Below, one piece after another: positions 1 through 8,878 of a DNA stretch of 64,000 nt. The DNA lies in NCBI RefSeq assembly GCF_017901155.1, contig NZ_CP072800.1:3127283-3191282 (forward strand). Direction: 5' to 3'. The translations under genes and the position numbers were made by a program. The number at the start of each line of letters is the position of its first letter. The stretch's first letter is position 1. The notes under the pieces are model-generated. The model was not told where the DNA came from, did not search any database, and was given only the letters and a program-made list of their open reading frames with translations. Origin of the DNA: Candidatus Thiothrix anitrata (lineage in GTDB: Bacteria > Pseudomonadota > Gammaproteobacteria > Thiotrichales > Thiotrichaceae).

Positions 1-785
1 CACTGAGCGACTTTTGTTCCGGCTGGGGCGCGAAAGTGGATAGCGTGAAATCTGTCAGCGATGCGATTGGCTGGATCGCCGTCGGGCGCACTTATGACAT
101 CGCACTGGTGGATAGCAATTTACCGGGGGATACGCCGTTAGAATTTGCTAAATACGTGCGCAACCGTTACGACAAACAGACATTACCGTTGATTCTGATT
201 GCGCCACCAAATGATCGCCACCCCAAAGACACGGTGCGCGAATTATACAATCTGTATTTGACCAAACCCATTACCCGCAGCCGCTTGTTTGACAGCTTAA
301 TGACGGTATTGGGCGAACTCAATTTACTCACCATTCGCCCTGAAATCACCCAAAACAAACTGGGCGAACGCCTGCCATTACGCATCTTACTCGCGGAAGA
401 CAATCCGATTAACCAAATTGTCGCCACCTCCATCCTTGATGAAATGGCTTACAAAGCCGACGTGGCGGAAAATGGGCGCGAAGTCATTGAGATGTTGCGC
501 AAAAAACCTTATCACGTCATTTTCATGGATATGCAAATGCCCGAAATGGATGGCTTGGAAGCCACGCGCCGCATCCGTGAGGAATTCCCGGCGGATCGCC
601 AACCGGTGATTATTGCCATGACCGCGAATGCGATGGACTCCGGCAAACAGGAATGCCTCGCTGCGGGTATGAACGACTACATTAGTAAACCCATCTTGCC
701 CGAAACCGTGGAAGCCGCACTGCAACACTGGTGCAGCAAAACCGCTATCGCCACAGGAAACCACCATGCAACTGCTCACGCCTGA
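1..785 (+). CDS. Hybrid sensor histidine kinase, C-terminal receiver domains (5' end outside window)
   Basis: The frame is open from base 3 leftwards, so the GTG at 36 is not the true start and the kinase part lies before the window. What remains is two response-regulator receiver domains. The first is divergent: an LVDSNLP phospho-acceptor-like Asp and an LTKPI lysine are present, but the usual Thr/Ser is replaced by Ala in LIAPPN. The second is canonical, with LLAEDNPINQ acidic residues, FMDMQMPEMDG carrying the phospho-acceptor Asp, MTAN and YISKPI. By family knowledge this is the relay part of a phosphorelay kinase. The next gene is a separate Hpt protein overlapping it by 20 bases, which fits as the next relay step. 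The signal sensed cannot be told. Confidence 0.9.
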   Translation, partial: LSDFCSGWGAKVDSVKSVSDAIGWIAVGRTYDIALVDSNLPGDTPLEFAKYVRNRYDKQTLPLILIAPPNDRHPKDTVRELYNLYLTKPITRSRLFDSLMTVLGELNLLTIRPEITQNKLGERLPLRILLAEDNPINQIVATSILDEMAYKADVAENGREVIEMLRKKPYHVIFMDMQMPEMDGLEATRRIREEFPADRQPVIIAMTANAMDSGKQECLAAGMNDYISKPILPETVEAALQHWCSKTAIATGNHHATAHA

Positions 786-1086
786 AACTTTACGCAGCTT
801 ACCGCCTGTTATTTTACCCAAACTGATCAGCTTATTTAGTAGCACAACTCCGCCATTACTGACAGAAATCCGTCAACATGCCACGCAAGGCGAATGGCAG
901 GCAATGGCGCAGGCGGCTCACAAACTCAAAGGTTCATGCGTCAGTTTAGGGGCGGAACCGATGGCAAACATCTGTAAATCGTTGCAGCACAAAGGTGAAG
1001 CAAACGATTCCAGCGGTGTTGATGAAGAGATCGCCACGTTAACGGCGTTGTATCCGTTAACGTTGGCAGCTTTGCAGTCGATGTGA
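766..1086 (+). CDS. Stand-alone Hpt phosphotransfer protein
   Basis: This 106-residue protein contains the Hpt signature HKLKGSC (near residue 47), where the His carries the phosphate in histidine-phosphotransfer domains. It is essentially one helical bundle with no other domain. The start lies inside the end of the hybrid kinase gene in another frame, with AGGA about 8 bases before the ATG, which suggests translational coupling. Hpt domains are usually fused to the kinase C-terminus; here the domain is a separate polypeptide, either by design or through an old frame break. It stops directly against the convergent argS stop codon. Confidence 0.85.
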   Translation: MQLLTPETLRSLPPVILPKLISLFSSTTPPLLTEIRQHATQGEWQAMAQAAHKLKGSCVSLGAEPMANICKSLQHKGEANDSSGVDEEIATLTALYPLTLAALQSM

Positions 1087-2835
1087 TTACATCCGCTCCA
1101 TCACTTCGATACCCAAGAGCGCAAGCCCGGTTTGCAAGGTTTGCGCGGTCACTTGCGCTAAATGCAAGCGGCTGTCGCGCACCTCAGCATCCACGCCCTC
1201 TTTCAGGATGGGGCAAGCCTCGTAAAAGCTCATAAAGTTACCCGCCAGTTCGTACAAATAGGTACACAAATGGTTGGGCAAACCTTCTTTCGCCACGCTA
1301 TCAGTGACTTCGGTAAATTGCAGTAACTTCACTGCCAACACCCGCTCGGCTGACGCTTGCAGCACGATTGATGCATTACCCGTTTCCAATTGCGCACGCC
1401 GGAAAATACTTTTAATCCGGGCGTAAGCGTATTGCAGATACGGCGCGGTATTGCCCTCGAAACTGAGCATGGTTTCCCAGTTAAAAATGTAATCAGAGTT
1501 ACGGTTTTTCGACAAATCCGCGTATTTGACCGCACCAATGCCCACAGTATGCGCAATCGCACGGCGTTCCGTTTCGTCTAATGTTGGGTTCTTTTCTGTC
1601 ACCAGCGCGAAAGCACGTTCTTCAGCCTCTGTTAGCAACTCCACCAATTTCACTGTGCCGCCCGTGCGGGTTTTAAACGGCTTGCCATCTTCGCCGAGCA
1701 TATTGCCAAACGGCATGTGTTCCAGTGCAATATCCGTGCGCACAAAGCCTGCTTTGCGTGCCAAGGTAAACACTTGCTGAAAATGCAACGACTGACGCGC
1801 ATCGGTGAAATACAAGGCACGGTCAATATTCAGCGCACTACTGCGATAACGCAATGCTGCCAAATCGGTAGTGGCGTACAAATAACCACCACCTGTTTTC
1901 TGCACAATAATTGGCGTAATGCTGCCGTCCTTGTTTTTGAACTCCTCAAGGAAAACGCACTGCGCACCTTGGTCTTCCACCAACAAACCGCTGGTCTGCA
2001 AATCACTGACCACTTGCGCTAAATCAACGTTGTAAGCACTTTCCGGTTTCACATCTGCCCGCGTCAGACTTACCCCTAAACGCTCATACACCGCTTCGCA
2101 ATGGTGCAGGGAAATGTCAATAAACTGCTGCCACCAAGCCAGACATTCCGCATCACCGGATTGCAGCTTCACCACGTAATCACGCGCTGTATTGGCAAAT
2201 TGCGGTTCATCATCGAAACGTTTTTTAGCCTCGCGGTAAAAGGTTTCAAGGTCAGCCAATTGCGGAGCAACACCACTCACGCCTCCGTGTTGTTCCGCCA
2301 TGCTCACCATGTGCGCAATTAGCATCCCGAACTGCGTTCCCCAATCTCCGACGTGATTTTGACGAATCACCTTATGACCTTGGAACTCCAGCACCCGCGC
2401 CACCGCATCGCCGATAATGGTGGAACGCAAATGCCCGACGTGCATCTCTTTCGCCAGATTAGGGCCGGAATAGTCGATCACTATGGTTTGGGCTTCGACT
2501 TCGCTCAGCCTACGAGCCGCAGATCCCTGAGCGGAGCCGAAGGGAACAAGCATTTCTGCCAACCACACATGCTTCAAATGGATATTGATGAAACCCGGCC
2601 CCGCCACTTCCAACTTTTCCGCCAGATCGGATAAATCCAGCGTTTCCAGCAAGCGGGTAGCGAGTTCACGCGGATTCAGTTTCAACTGCTTGGCAGCCGC
2701 CATTACCCCATTGGCCTGATAATCGCCAAATTCCGGGCGTGCGGAAGGTTTCACAATGGCGGTGACATTGGCAGGTGCGCCGAGGGCGTGCAGCGCGGCG
2801 GTTATACGATCATCAAGCAGTTGGCGAATATTCAT
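1087..2835 (-). CDS. argS: Arginine--tRNA ligase
   Basis: Class I aminoacyl-tRNA synthetase that charges tRNA-Arg in the cytoplasm. The N-terminal additional domain covers about residues 1-100, the HIGH-type motif is HVGHLRS, and the KMSKS position is replaced by FKTRTGG, as is common in ArgRS. The DALR-type anticodon-binding domain is at the C-terminus and ends in IEVMERM. I chose the ATG giving MNIRQLL, as in other ArgS; a GTG three codons upstream is the alternative. The length of 582 residues is normal. Oddity: residues about 98-115, the linker before the catalytic core, are encoded by a palindromic intergenic-type repeat (listed separately). The enzyme is presumably functional because all other motifs are intact. 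Confidence 0.97.
   Translation of the reverse strand: MNIRQLLDDRITAALHALGAPANVTAIVKPSARPEFGDYQANGVMAAAKQLKLNPRELATRLLETLDLSDLAEKLEVAGPGFINIHLKHVWLAEMLVPFGSAQGSAARRLSEVEAQTIVIDYSGPNLAKEMHVGHLRSTIIGDAVARVLEFQGHKVIRQNHVGDWGTQFGMLIAHMVSMAEQHGGVSGVAPQLADLETFYREAKKRFDDEPQFANTARDYVVKLQSGDAECLAWWQQFIDISLHHCEAVYERLGVSLTRADVKPESAYNVDLAQVVSDLQTSGLLVEDQGAQCVFLEEFKNKDGSITPIIVQKTGGGYLYATTDLAALRYRSSALNIDRALYFTDARQSLHFQQVFTLARKAGFVRTDIALEHMPFGNMLGEDGKPFKTRTGGTVKLVELLTEAEERAFALVTEKNPTLDETERRAIAHTVGIGAVKYADLSKNRNSDYIFNWETMLSFEGNTAPYLQYAYARIKSIFRRAQLETGNASIVLQASAERVLAVKLLQFTEVTDSVAKEGLPNHLCTYLYELAGNFMSFYEACPILKEGVDAEVRDSRLHLAQVTAQTLQTGLALLGIEVMERM
2493..2542. repeat. Palindromic repeat read in frame inside argS
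   Basis: The arms CTTCGACTTCGCTCAG (2493-2508) and CTGAGCGGAGCCGAAG (2527-2542) are inverted repeats with 14 of 16 matching positions around an 18-base loop. The sequence resembles the CTGAGCGGAGTCGAAGGG-type dispersed palindromes I know from intergenic DNA of many bacteria. Here it is translated as [18 protein letters not shown] in ArgS without breaking the frame. Confidence 0.75.
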
Positions 2836-2898
2836 CTGGCTCACAACAGTGGAATCAAAACGGGGATTTTATGCGGCTTGCCGCGTAGAATCCACCTT

Positions 2899-3630
2899 AT
2901 GAACACCGCACATCTCCATCTAGCTGACGGTCGCCGCGTGGATTACCTGATCCAGACATCGGCGCGGGCGCGTTGTGTACGCATGAAACTCTCCGCGCAG
3001 CAAGGTTTAGTCGTGGTAAAACCCGCCACAACACCACACCATTACGTCACCGAATGGGTCAATAGCAAAGCCGCGTGGATTGCCAAACACTGGCAGCCTC
3101 AAGTTATCGCCCCCGCTACTCCACAAGATTTACCCGAACGCATTGAGTTATTGGCACTGGGTGAAACCTTTCAGGTGATTTATCAAGCAGAAGCCAGTAA
3201 TGGCGTAACTTTACGCATTGAGCCTGAGCGCGTATTACGTATCAGCGGTTTGATCGAGGAACACACTTTGTGCCACCAAGTATTGCGACGATGGTTACAA
3301 CGTTATGCTAAACAGCGTTTAGGGGAATGGTTGAGGCAATTAGCGCAGGAAACCGGGCTGAGTTACCAAGCATACAGTGTGAAGGGGCAGCGCAGCCGTT
3401 GGGGAAGTTGTTCTAACCAAGGCAATATCAATCTCAATTACAAGCTGCTGTTATTGCCGCCTGCATGGGCGCGTTACACCATGATCCATGAGTTGTGCCA
3501 CACGGTCGAGTTGAACCATTCCAAACGTTTTTGGGCATTAGTGACGCAATTCGCGCCGGATTACCCGGAGATTCACCACGCAATGCGCGGCGCAATGGCG
3601 GAGTTACCGCATTGGGTACAAGTGGATTAA
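2899..3630 (+). CDS. YgjP/M48-type metallopeptidase
   Basis: The protein has 243 residues from the ATG at 2899. The frame is open further upstream, but that part overlaps argS. The zinc-binding motif HELCHTVELNHSKRFW near the C-terminus is the hallmark of the YgjP-like (DUF45) metallopeptidase family: two His in HELCH plus a downstream His in NHS. The preceding QRSRWGSCS and INLNYKLLLLP stretches are also family-typical. No signal peptide is visible, so it is cytosolic. The physiological substrate of the family is poorly known. It is divergent from argS with a short gap. Confidence 0.85.
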   Translation: MNTAHLHLADGRRVDYLIQTSARARCVRMKLSAQQGLVVVKPATTPHHYVTEWVNSKAAWIAKHWQPQVIAPATPQDLPERIELLALGETFQVIYQAEASNGVTLRIEPERVLRISGLIEEHTLCHQVLRRWLQRYAKQRLGEWLRQLAQETGLSYQAYSVKGQRSRWGSCSNQGNINLNYKLLLLPPAWARYTMIHELCHTVELNHSKRFWALVTQFAPDYPEIHHAMRGAMAELPHWVQVD

Positions 3631-3645
3631 ACAGAAATCGCCTGA

Positions 3646-3999
3646 TTAGGCGTTGTCAGTATCGACTAACATGACTCGCGCAATAGCGGTTTCGCGGTCA
3701 ATTTCAAAGCGTAATGTGCAATATTCCGGCTGCTCACACACAGGTGTCGGGTCATCTGAACAACAGCTTCCGGCAATCACACCGCTGTAAAAAACACCTG
3801 CCTTGACTTGCAATTGAGTCGTGGTATCGGCTGTTTCCATCACCAAAACGGTAAGCGTGGTTTCAGCACTGACATGACTGCTGTGTGCCAGCCCCGCCTG
3901 AAGCGGTAGCTGGCTGGGATCCAAGGCTTGCACCTCGGCAGCAAACGCTACGGCGAAAGCAGGCGTTCCCCAAGCGGCGACACTGTTACTTAACACCAT
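3646..3999 (-). CDS. Hypothetical cysteine-containing small protein
   Basis: I do not recognise this 117-residue protein. A TTG at 4020 would lengthen it by seven residues and overlap the end of the helicase gene; I prefer the ATG at 3999. The N-terminal half is rich in Ala, Ser and Thr. The C-terminal half carries a Cys cluster, CCSDDPTPVCEQPEYC, that could bind metal or form disulfides. It follows the DEAD-box helicase in the same direction with almost no gap, so it is probably co-transcribed. No signal peptide or membrane segment is evident. Confidence 0.6.
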   Translation of the reverse strand: MVLSNSVAAWGTPAFAVAFAAEVQALDPSQLPLQAGLAHSSHVSAETTLTVLVMETADTTTQLQVKAGVFYSGVIAGSCCSDDPTPVCEQPEYCTLRFEIDRETAIARVMLVDTDNA

Positions 4000-4016
4000 A
4001 ACGTTACTATCCACTA

Positions 4017-5984
4017 TCAATCGTTACGCTTCGGCTTACCCTTGTCTTTATCAGACGCAGGTTTTCTGCTAATCGTAGACGGTTTCGGACGGCTAGGTGG
4101 ACGCTCACCGCCAGCAGATTTTTCAGCACGAGGGCGGCGATCCGGGCGTTCACCCGTTTTACCTGCTTCACGACGACGCGGCGGCGCGGAACCGCTACCA
4201 CCACCGAACGAACGACCACGCCCGCCACCGTCACGCTCTGGACGACGACCGCCGCCGCCACCACCACCGCTGGTACGGCTTGGTGAATAATCCGCAGCCG
4301 ATTCACCCGCCGGTTCAATATTAAGCATTTGCCCTGCAACGCGCGTGCGGCGCAAATCGCCCAGAATGTCTTTCGGCATTCCTGCTGGCAAATCCACCAA
4401 GCTAAAATCGTCCTGAATGTCGATATGCCCAATGTAACGGCTATCTAAGCCCGCTTCGTTCGCAATCGCACCAACGATATTGCCCGGTTTCACCCCGTGA
4501 GTGCGCCCAACAGCAATACGGAAACGTTCCATTGGAATGGTTTCTTCATCGCTGCTAAAGGCCGAATTGGCTTTACGCTTACCCGGTTTACGCTGATCTT
4601 GCTCACGTTCACGCGCGGAATCCGGGTTGTAAGCCGGGTGATTTTTCTTCTCTTCAAGCAACAACGGCGCATCGCCTTGCACCAGTTTCGCCAGTGCTGC
4701 GGCAATCTCAATCGCAGGAACATTGTGTTCGCGCTCATAAGCTTCCAGCAGTTGCGAGAAGAAATCCAAACCCTCTTCTGCCAAGGTATCGGTAATACGT
4801 TGATTGAACAGTGAAATCCGCCGATTATTGATAATCTCGGTGGAAGGTAATTCCATCAAGTCAATCGGTTTGCGGGTAGCACGTTCAATCGCACGCAGCA
4901 AATGACGTTCACGCGGGGACACGAACAAAATCGCATCACCACTACGCCCTGCACGCCCGGTACGCCCGATACGGTGGACGTAGGATTCGGTATCCGTCGG
5001 AATATCGTAGTTAATGACGTGGCTAATGCGTTCCACATCCAAACCACGCGCAGCAACGTCGGTAGCGATCAGGATGTCGATTTTGCCTTTCTTCAACTGA
5101 TCAATGGTACGTTCACGCACATTCTGCGGAATATCACCATTGAGCGCGACCGCACTGTAACCGCGTGCTTGCAGGCGATCAGCCAGCTCCACGGTTTCCG
5201 TTTTGGTGCGCACGAAAATAATCACGGCATCAAATGGCTCAGCTTCGAGGATGCGGGTGAGCGCGTCCAACTTGTGCAAGCCGCTGACTAACCAATAACG
5301 CTGACGAATAGTGTCCGCCGTCGTGGTTTTGACCTTGATTTTGACTTCCGCCGGGTTGGTCAGATAACTCTGCGCAATGCGGTGAATCGCAGGCGGCATA
5401 GTCGCCGAGAACAGCGCGATTTGACGGGTTGGCGGGGTTTGCTCCATGATCCATTCGATGTCTTCGATGAAGCCCATGCGCAACATTTCGTCGGCTTCGT
5501 CCAGCACCAAAGCTTGCAAACCATCGAGTTTCAGTGAGCCACGACGCAGGTGATCCATCACGCGCCCTGGTGTACCGACGACGACTTGCACGCCACGTTC
5601 CAGTTGACGGAATTGAGTGCGGTAATCTTGCCCGCCGTAAATCGGCATAACGTGGAAACCGGGGAGCTTACCCGCGTATTTCTGGAACGCTTCAGCCACC
5701 TGAATCGCGAGTTCGCGGGTTGGTGCAAGCACCAGAATTTGTGGCCCGGTTTTGCTCATGTCCAAACGTGAGAGCAACGGCAGGGCGAAAGCGGCAGTTT
5801 TGCCGGTGCCGGTTTGCGCTTGACCTAATACGTCGCGCCCCTCCAGCAAATAAGGAATGGTTTCAGCCTGAATAGCTGAAGGTGTTTCATAGCCGAGGTC
5901 TTGAACTGCTTGCAGGACAGGGGCGGCGAGGCCGAAATCGGCGAAAATGGGGGAAGTATTTATTTCTGGGGACATGGGACGCAT
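4017..5984 (-). CDS. deaD: DEAD-box ATP-dependent RNA helicase (CsdA/DeaD type)
   Basis: The core has the Q motif (FADFGL), Walker A AQTGTGKT, PTRELA, VLDEADEML, SAT, and the C-terminal ARGLD and HRIGRTGR motifs, in residues about 10-370. A dimerisation-like region follows, then a DbpA/CsdA-type RNA-binding domain (FRIAVGRTHGVKPGNIVGAI, about 490-560), then a low-complexity Gly/Arg-rich tail of about 90 residues. This arrangement is that of DeaD/CsdA, which unwinds RNA in ribosome assembly and the cold response. The length of 655 is close to the family norm. Starts at 5984 or 5975 are both possible; neither has a strong ribosome-binding site. Confidence 0.93.
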   Translation of the reverse strand: MRPMSPEINTSPIFADFGLAAPVLQAVQDLGYETPSAIQAETIPYLLEGRDVLGQAQTGTGKTAAFALPLLSRLDMSKTGPQILVLAPTRELAIQVAEAFQKYAGKLPGFHVMPIYGGQDYRTQFRQLERGVQVVVGTPGRVMDHLRRGSLKLDGLQALVLDEADEMLRMGFIEDIEWIMEQTPPTRQIALFSATMPPAIHRIAQSYLTNPAEVKIKVKTTTADTIRQRYWLVSGLHKLDALTRILEAEPFDAVIIFVRTKTETVELADRLQARGYSAVALNGDIPQNVRERTIDQLKKGKIDILIATDVAARGLDVERISHVINYDIPTDTESYVHRIGRTGRAGRSGDAILFVSPRERHLLRAIERATRKPIDLMELPSTEIINNRRISLFNQRITDTLAEEGLDFFSQLLEAYEREHNVPAIEIAAALAKLVQGDAPLLLEEKKNHPAYNPDSAREREQDQRKPGKRKANSAFSSDEETIPMERFRIAVGRTHGVKPGNIVGAIANEAGLDSRYIGHIDIQDDFSLVDLPAGMPKDILGDLRRTRVAGQMLNIEPAGESAADYSPSRTSGGGGGGGRRPERDGGGRGRSFGGGSGSAPPRRREAGKTGERPDRRPRAEKSAGGERPPSRPKPSTISRKPASDKDKGKPKRND

Positions 5985-6099
5985 AAAGTCAAGAGGAAAC
6001 CGGGCATTATGCGGTAGTTGGCGATTTAGATAAACCTTTATTTCTGGATAGTGGTCGGATAGTCGCTGAAACCCACCTTATGCGGATATTCTTTGAGCG

Positions 6100-6624
6100 T
6101 CATCGCCGTAACAACACATAAACCGCGCCCGTCCCACCATCCACCGGACGTGCCGAATGGAACGCCAGTACCCTGTCGTGCTGGCGCAACCAATGATTAA
6201 TTTTCGTTTTTAGCACCGGCCCACGATGATCGGAACGGTTGCCCTTGCCATGAATAATCCGCACGCAATCCCCCATTCCCGGCTGAATCGTGTGCAAGAA
6301 AGCCAGCATCATTTGTTTGGCCTGAAGCGCGTTTAGACCGTGCAAATCCAATTCCGCAGCGGTGCGGTATTGCCCTGCACGTAATTTACGGAACACTTTA
6401 AGCTGGATGCCGGGGCGGTAATAACTCAGCATATCACCCGGTTGTAACTCGGTAGGATCATAAGCATCGGAAAGCATATCGCGAATAACTTGCTGCTCGT
6501 CTTCCAATGTCTTAAGCGGTATAGCGGGCGGTTTTCGGGTATGATGGCGCACGTGATTGACGGGGTGTAATGGCGTTACATCCTGCAATTCATCCCGAAA
6601 TAACGATAGGTCGTCAATGCCCAT
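6100..6624 (-). CDS. Smr-domain protein (SmrA/YdaL type)
   Basis: The C-terminal Smr domain is recognised by ELDLHGLNALQAKQMM and VRIIHGKGNRSDHRGPVLK, and ends in GTGAVYVLLRR. The N-terminal part has the usual ISLFRDEL-like and VTPL motifs of proteobacterial Smr proteins. Smr domains are nicking or RNA-cleaving endonuclease modules related to the MutS2 C-terminus. I chose the start MGIDDLSLF at 6624, about 7 bases after GAGCAG; 6630 is an alternative. The start codon overlaps the divergent surE start, so both genes begin inside each other. Confidence 0.85.
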   Translation of the reverse strand: MGIDDLSLFRDELQDVTPLHPVNHVRHHTRKPPAIPLKTLEDEQQVIRDMLSDAYDPTELQPGDMLSYYRPGIQLKVFRKLRAGQYRTAAELDLHGLNALQAKQMMLAFLHTIQPGMGDCVRIIHGKGNRSDHRGPVLKTKINHWLRQHDRVLAFHSARPVDGGTGAVYVLLRR

Positions 6625-7387
6625 GAACATACTGCTCAGTAATGATGATGGTTTTCTAGCCCCCGGTATCAACCAGTTGCGTGAAGCGTTGTTAAATGTT
6701 GCCCATGTTACCACAGTCGCACCGGATCGGGATTGCAGCGGCGCGAGTAACTCGTTAACCCTGCGTAACCCGTTACGGATGACTACCCACGGCGAAAACT
6801 TTTACAGTGTGAACGGCACGCCCACCGACTGCGTACACCTTGGGTTGGGATTGTACGCGCATGACCCCGACATGGTTATTTCCGGCATCAATGCTGGGCC
6901 TAATATGGGGGATGATGTGCTGTATTCGGGAACAGTCGCCGCCGCAATGGAAGGGCGTTTTTTGGGCCATCCCGCGCTGGCAGTGTCATTAGCTTGTCAC
7001 CACCATGATGCCGAACGCCATTACGCCACGGCGGTTGCGGTCGTCTTACAGTTATTGCAATACGTGCAAAACTACCCCGATCAAAGTCACATGATATTAA
7101 ACGTCAATGTCCCCAATGTACCACTGGAACAATTACGCGGCTGGCGCATGACTCGCTTGGGAAACCGCCACCGTTCTGAGCCAGTGATTCGCACCCAAGA
7201 CCCGCGCGGACGTGAAATTTTCTGGATCGGGCCACCGGGTGATGCGGCGGATGCGGGTGACGGCACGGATTTTCACGCAATTAGCCAACAGTGCGTTTCC
7301 ATTACCCCGATTCATGCCGATTTAACCCGCCATCAGGCATTAGCGGATTCCCAACGCTGGTTGGAGGCTTGTCATGTCAAAGCGTGA
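6617..7387 (+). CDS. surE: 5'/3'-nucleotidase SurE
   Basis: The N-terminal ILLSNDDGFLAPGI supplies the metal-binding Asp pair of SurE; SGINAGPNMGDDVLYSGTVAAAMEG is the second family signature. It dephosphorylates nucleoside monophosphates and is linked to stationary-phase survival. I chose ATG 6617 because AGG lies 6 bases upstream; ATG 6623 (MNILLSND) is equally good by homology. Its end overlaps pcm by 14 bases, the common surE-pcm arrangement. Length is about 256 residues, as expected. Confidence 0.95.
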   Translation: MPMNILLSNDDGFLAPGINQLREALLNVAHVTTVAPDRDCSGASNSLTLRNPLRMTTHGENFYSVNGTPTDCVHLGLGLYAHDPDMVISGINAGPNMGDDVLYSGTVAAAMEGRFLGHPALAVSLACHHHDAERHYATAVAVVLQLLQYVQNYPDQSHMILNVNVPNVPLEQLRGWRMTRLGNRHRSEPVIRTQDPRGREIFWIGPPGDAADAGDGTDFHAISQQCVSITPIHADLTRHQALADSQRWLEACHVKA

Positions 7388-8048
7388 ACTCGACATTCAG
7401 GGCATTGGCATGACCTCCCAACGTACCCGCAACCGCTTGGTGGAACGTTTATACGAACGCGGCATTCGTAACGAGGCCGTGTTAAAAGCGATTAGCATCA
7501 CCCCACGCCATTTGTTCGTGGATGAAGCAATGGCGACCCGTGCTTACGAAGACACTGCGTTACCGATTGGTTACGGGCAAACCATTTCGCAGCCTTACAT
7601 CGTGGCGCGGATGACGGAGCTGTTGCTTGCCAACACCCCAATACCGCGCAAAATCCTCGAAGTCGGTACAGGGTCGGGCTATCAAGCCGCGATTCTTGCC
7701 GCACTTGTCGCGGAAGTGTTTACCGTGGAACGCATTGAACCGCTTTACCGCAGTACTCAAGCTTTGCTACGTGACCTCGGACACCGCAATATCCGCACCC
7801 GCTTAAGTGATGGCAGTTGGGGCTGGGAACACGAAGCCCCGTTCGATGCCATTATTGCCACCGCCGCGCCGGAAAACGTGCCGCCCGCATTATTAGCGCA
7901 ATTGGCTATTGGCGGCATTTTGGTTATTCCGACGGGTAAACAAGGGCAAAGCCAAGTTTTACAAACCATTACCCGCGACGATGCGGACAAATATTCAACA
8001 ACACAGCATGAACCCGTGTTATTTGTTCCATTAATTAGCGGGCATTAA
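7374..8048 (+). CDS. pcm: Protein-L-isoaspartate O-methyltransferase
   Basis: Repairs isoaspartyl residues in aged proteins by S-adenosylmethionine-dependent methylation. The SAM-binding motif ILEVGTGSGYQAAIL is clear, as are the family motifs YGQTISQPYIVA and FTVERI. GGAGG lies about 7 bases before the ATG at 7374, inside the end of surE, so translation is probably coupled. The 224 residues correspond to the normal length. In many gammaproteobacteria surE-pcm is followed by nlpD and rpoS; here a LysM lipoprotein follows and no rpoS is present. Confidence 0.95.
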   Translation: MSKRELDIQGIGMTSQRTRNRLVERLYERGIRNEAVLKAISITPRHLFVDEAMATRAYEDTALPIGYGQTISQPYIVARMTELLLANTPIPRKILEVGTGSGYQAAILAALVAEVFTVERIEPLYRSTQALLRDLGHRNIRTRLSDGSWGWEHEAPFDAIIATAAPENVPPALLAQLAIGGILVIPTGKQGQSQVLQTITRDDADKYSTTQHEPVLFVPLISGH

Positions 8049-8173
8049 CAGAAAATCGAGAATGATGTTTGCCAATTGAGAAACTTTTTCTTACAGTTAA
8101 GTCCAAACCTTTGAAGCAAACGCCTTCACGAGTGTCCTCGCCTACCCCGATTTAATAGTGATAAGGTGAAATC

Positions 8174-8812
8174 ATGGAAAGAAAGATGAAACTGGCAGCC
8201 GCTATCTCCCTGCTGGGCTTAACCAGCGTCGCGTGCGCCCCCAACCCTTACTGGCAATACCCCGGCAGCCAGAACCGCAGCACCGCAACGACCACACGGA
8301 CAGCACCCCAAGGCGGTGTTACCCACAACCATTGTGGCAAAGTGCATACACACACATTACCACCACAAGGTTTAGCGCATCACCACGGTGATGGTTGCAT
8401 GGCAGGCAGTAATACGACGACAGTAGCACCACCACCCAGCAATACCTACACTTACAACCCGCCTGTTAGTACCAATCCGTATACCAGCAGTACGCCTGTG
8501 AACAACTACAATGCTTACAGTGCGCCAAAACCACTGGAAACGAGTACCAGTGGTACGTATTACTACGATTACACTGGTGCGAACAATTACACGACACCAA
8601 CTGGCGGCACAACTAATACCACCAGTTCAAGCACAACAACCACTGCACCGAGTGCTTATGCGGGTGGTGATACCTACACTGTGCAAAAAGGTGACACCGT
8701 ATTCCAGGTTATGCGTAATACCGGGGTTTACTGGAAAGACATTATTCGTCTGAATAACCTGCAAGCCCCTGATCACACCATCCATGCAGGTCAAACGTTG
8801 CGCTTGAAATAA
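8174..8812 (+). CDS. LysM-domain lipoprotein (NlpD-like, no peptidase domain)
   Basis: The N-terminus has a lipoprotein signal with lipobox TSVAC, so Cys at about residue 21 would be lipidated. A His-rich patch follows (HNHCGKVHTHT and HHHGDG), then about 90 residues of Tyr/Thr/Asn/Pro-rich linker, then one C-terminal LysM domain (DTYTVQKGDTVFQVMRNTG to AGQTLRLK) that binds peptidoglycan. Its place after surE-pcm is that of nlpD, but the M23/LytM domain of NlpD is absent. It has TAAGGTGAAATC before the ATG. The His-rich part might bind metal; that is speculation. Confidence 0.8.
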   Translation: MERKMKLAAAISLLGLTSVACAPNPYWQYPGSQNRSTATTTRTAPQGGVTHNHCGKVHTHTLPPQGLAHHHGDGCMAGSNTTTVAPPPSNTYTYNPPVSTNPYTSSTPVNNYNAYSAPKPLETSTSGTYYYDYTGANNYTTPTGGTTNTTSSSTTTTAPSAYAGGDTYTVQKGDTVFQVMRNTGVYWKDIIRLNNLQAPDHTIHAGQTLRLK

Positions 8813-8830
8813 GCCACTACAGCCATAAAA

Positions 8831-8855
8831 AAACCCGCGAATAACGCGGGTTTTT
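8831..8855. terminator. Bidirectional intrinsic terminator
   Basis: AAACCCGCG, loop AATAA, CGCGGGTTT with T-rich and A-rich flanks on both sides. It lies between the convergent LysM lipoprotein and TlpA genes and can serve both. Confidence 0.85.
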
Positions 8856-8878
8856 CGAGCACACTACACGAAAACGTG

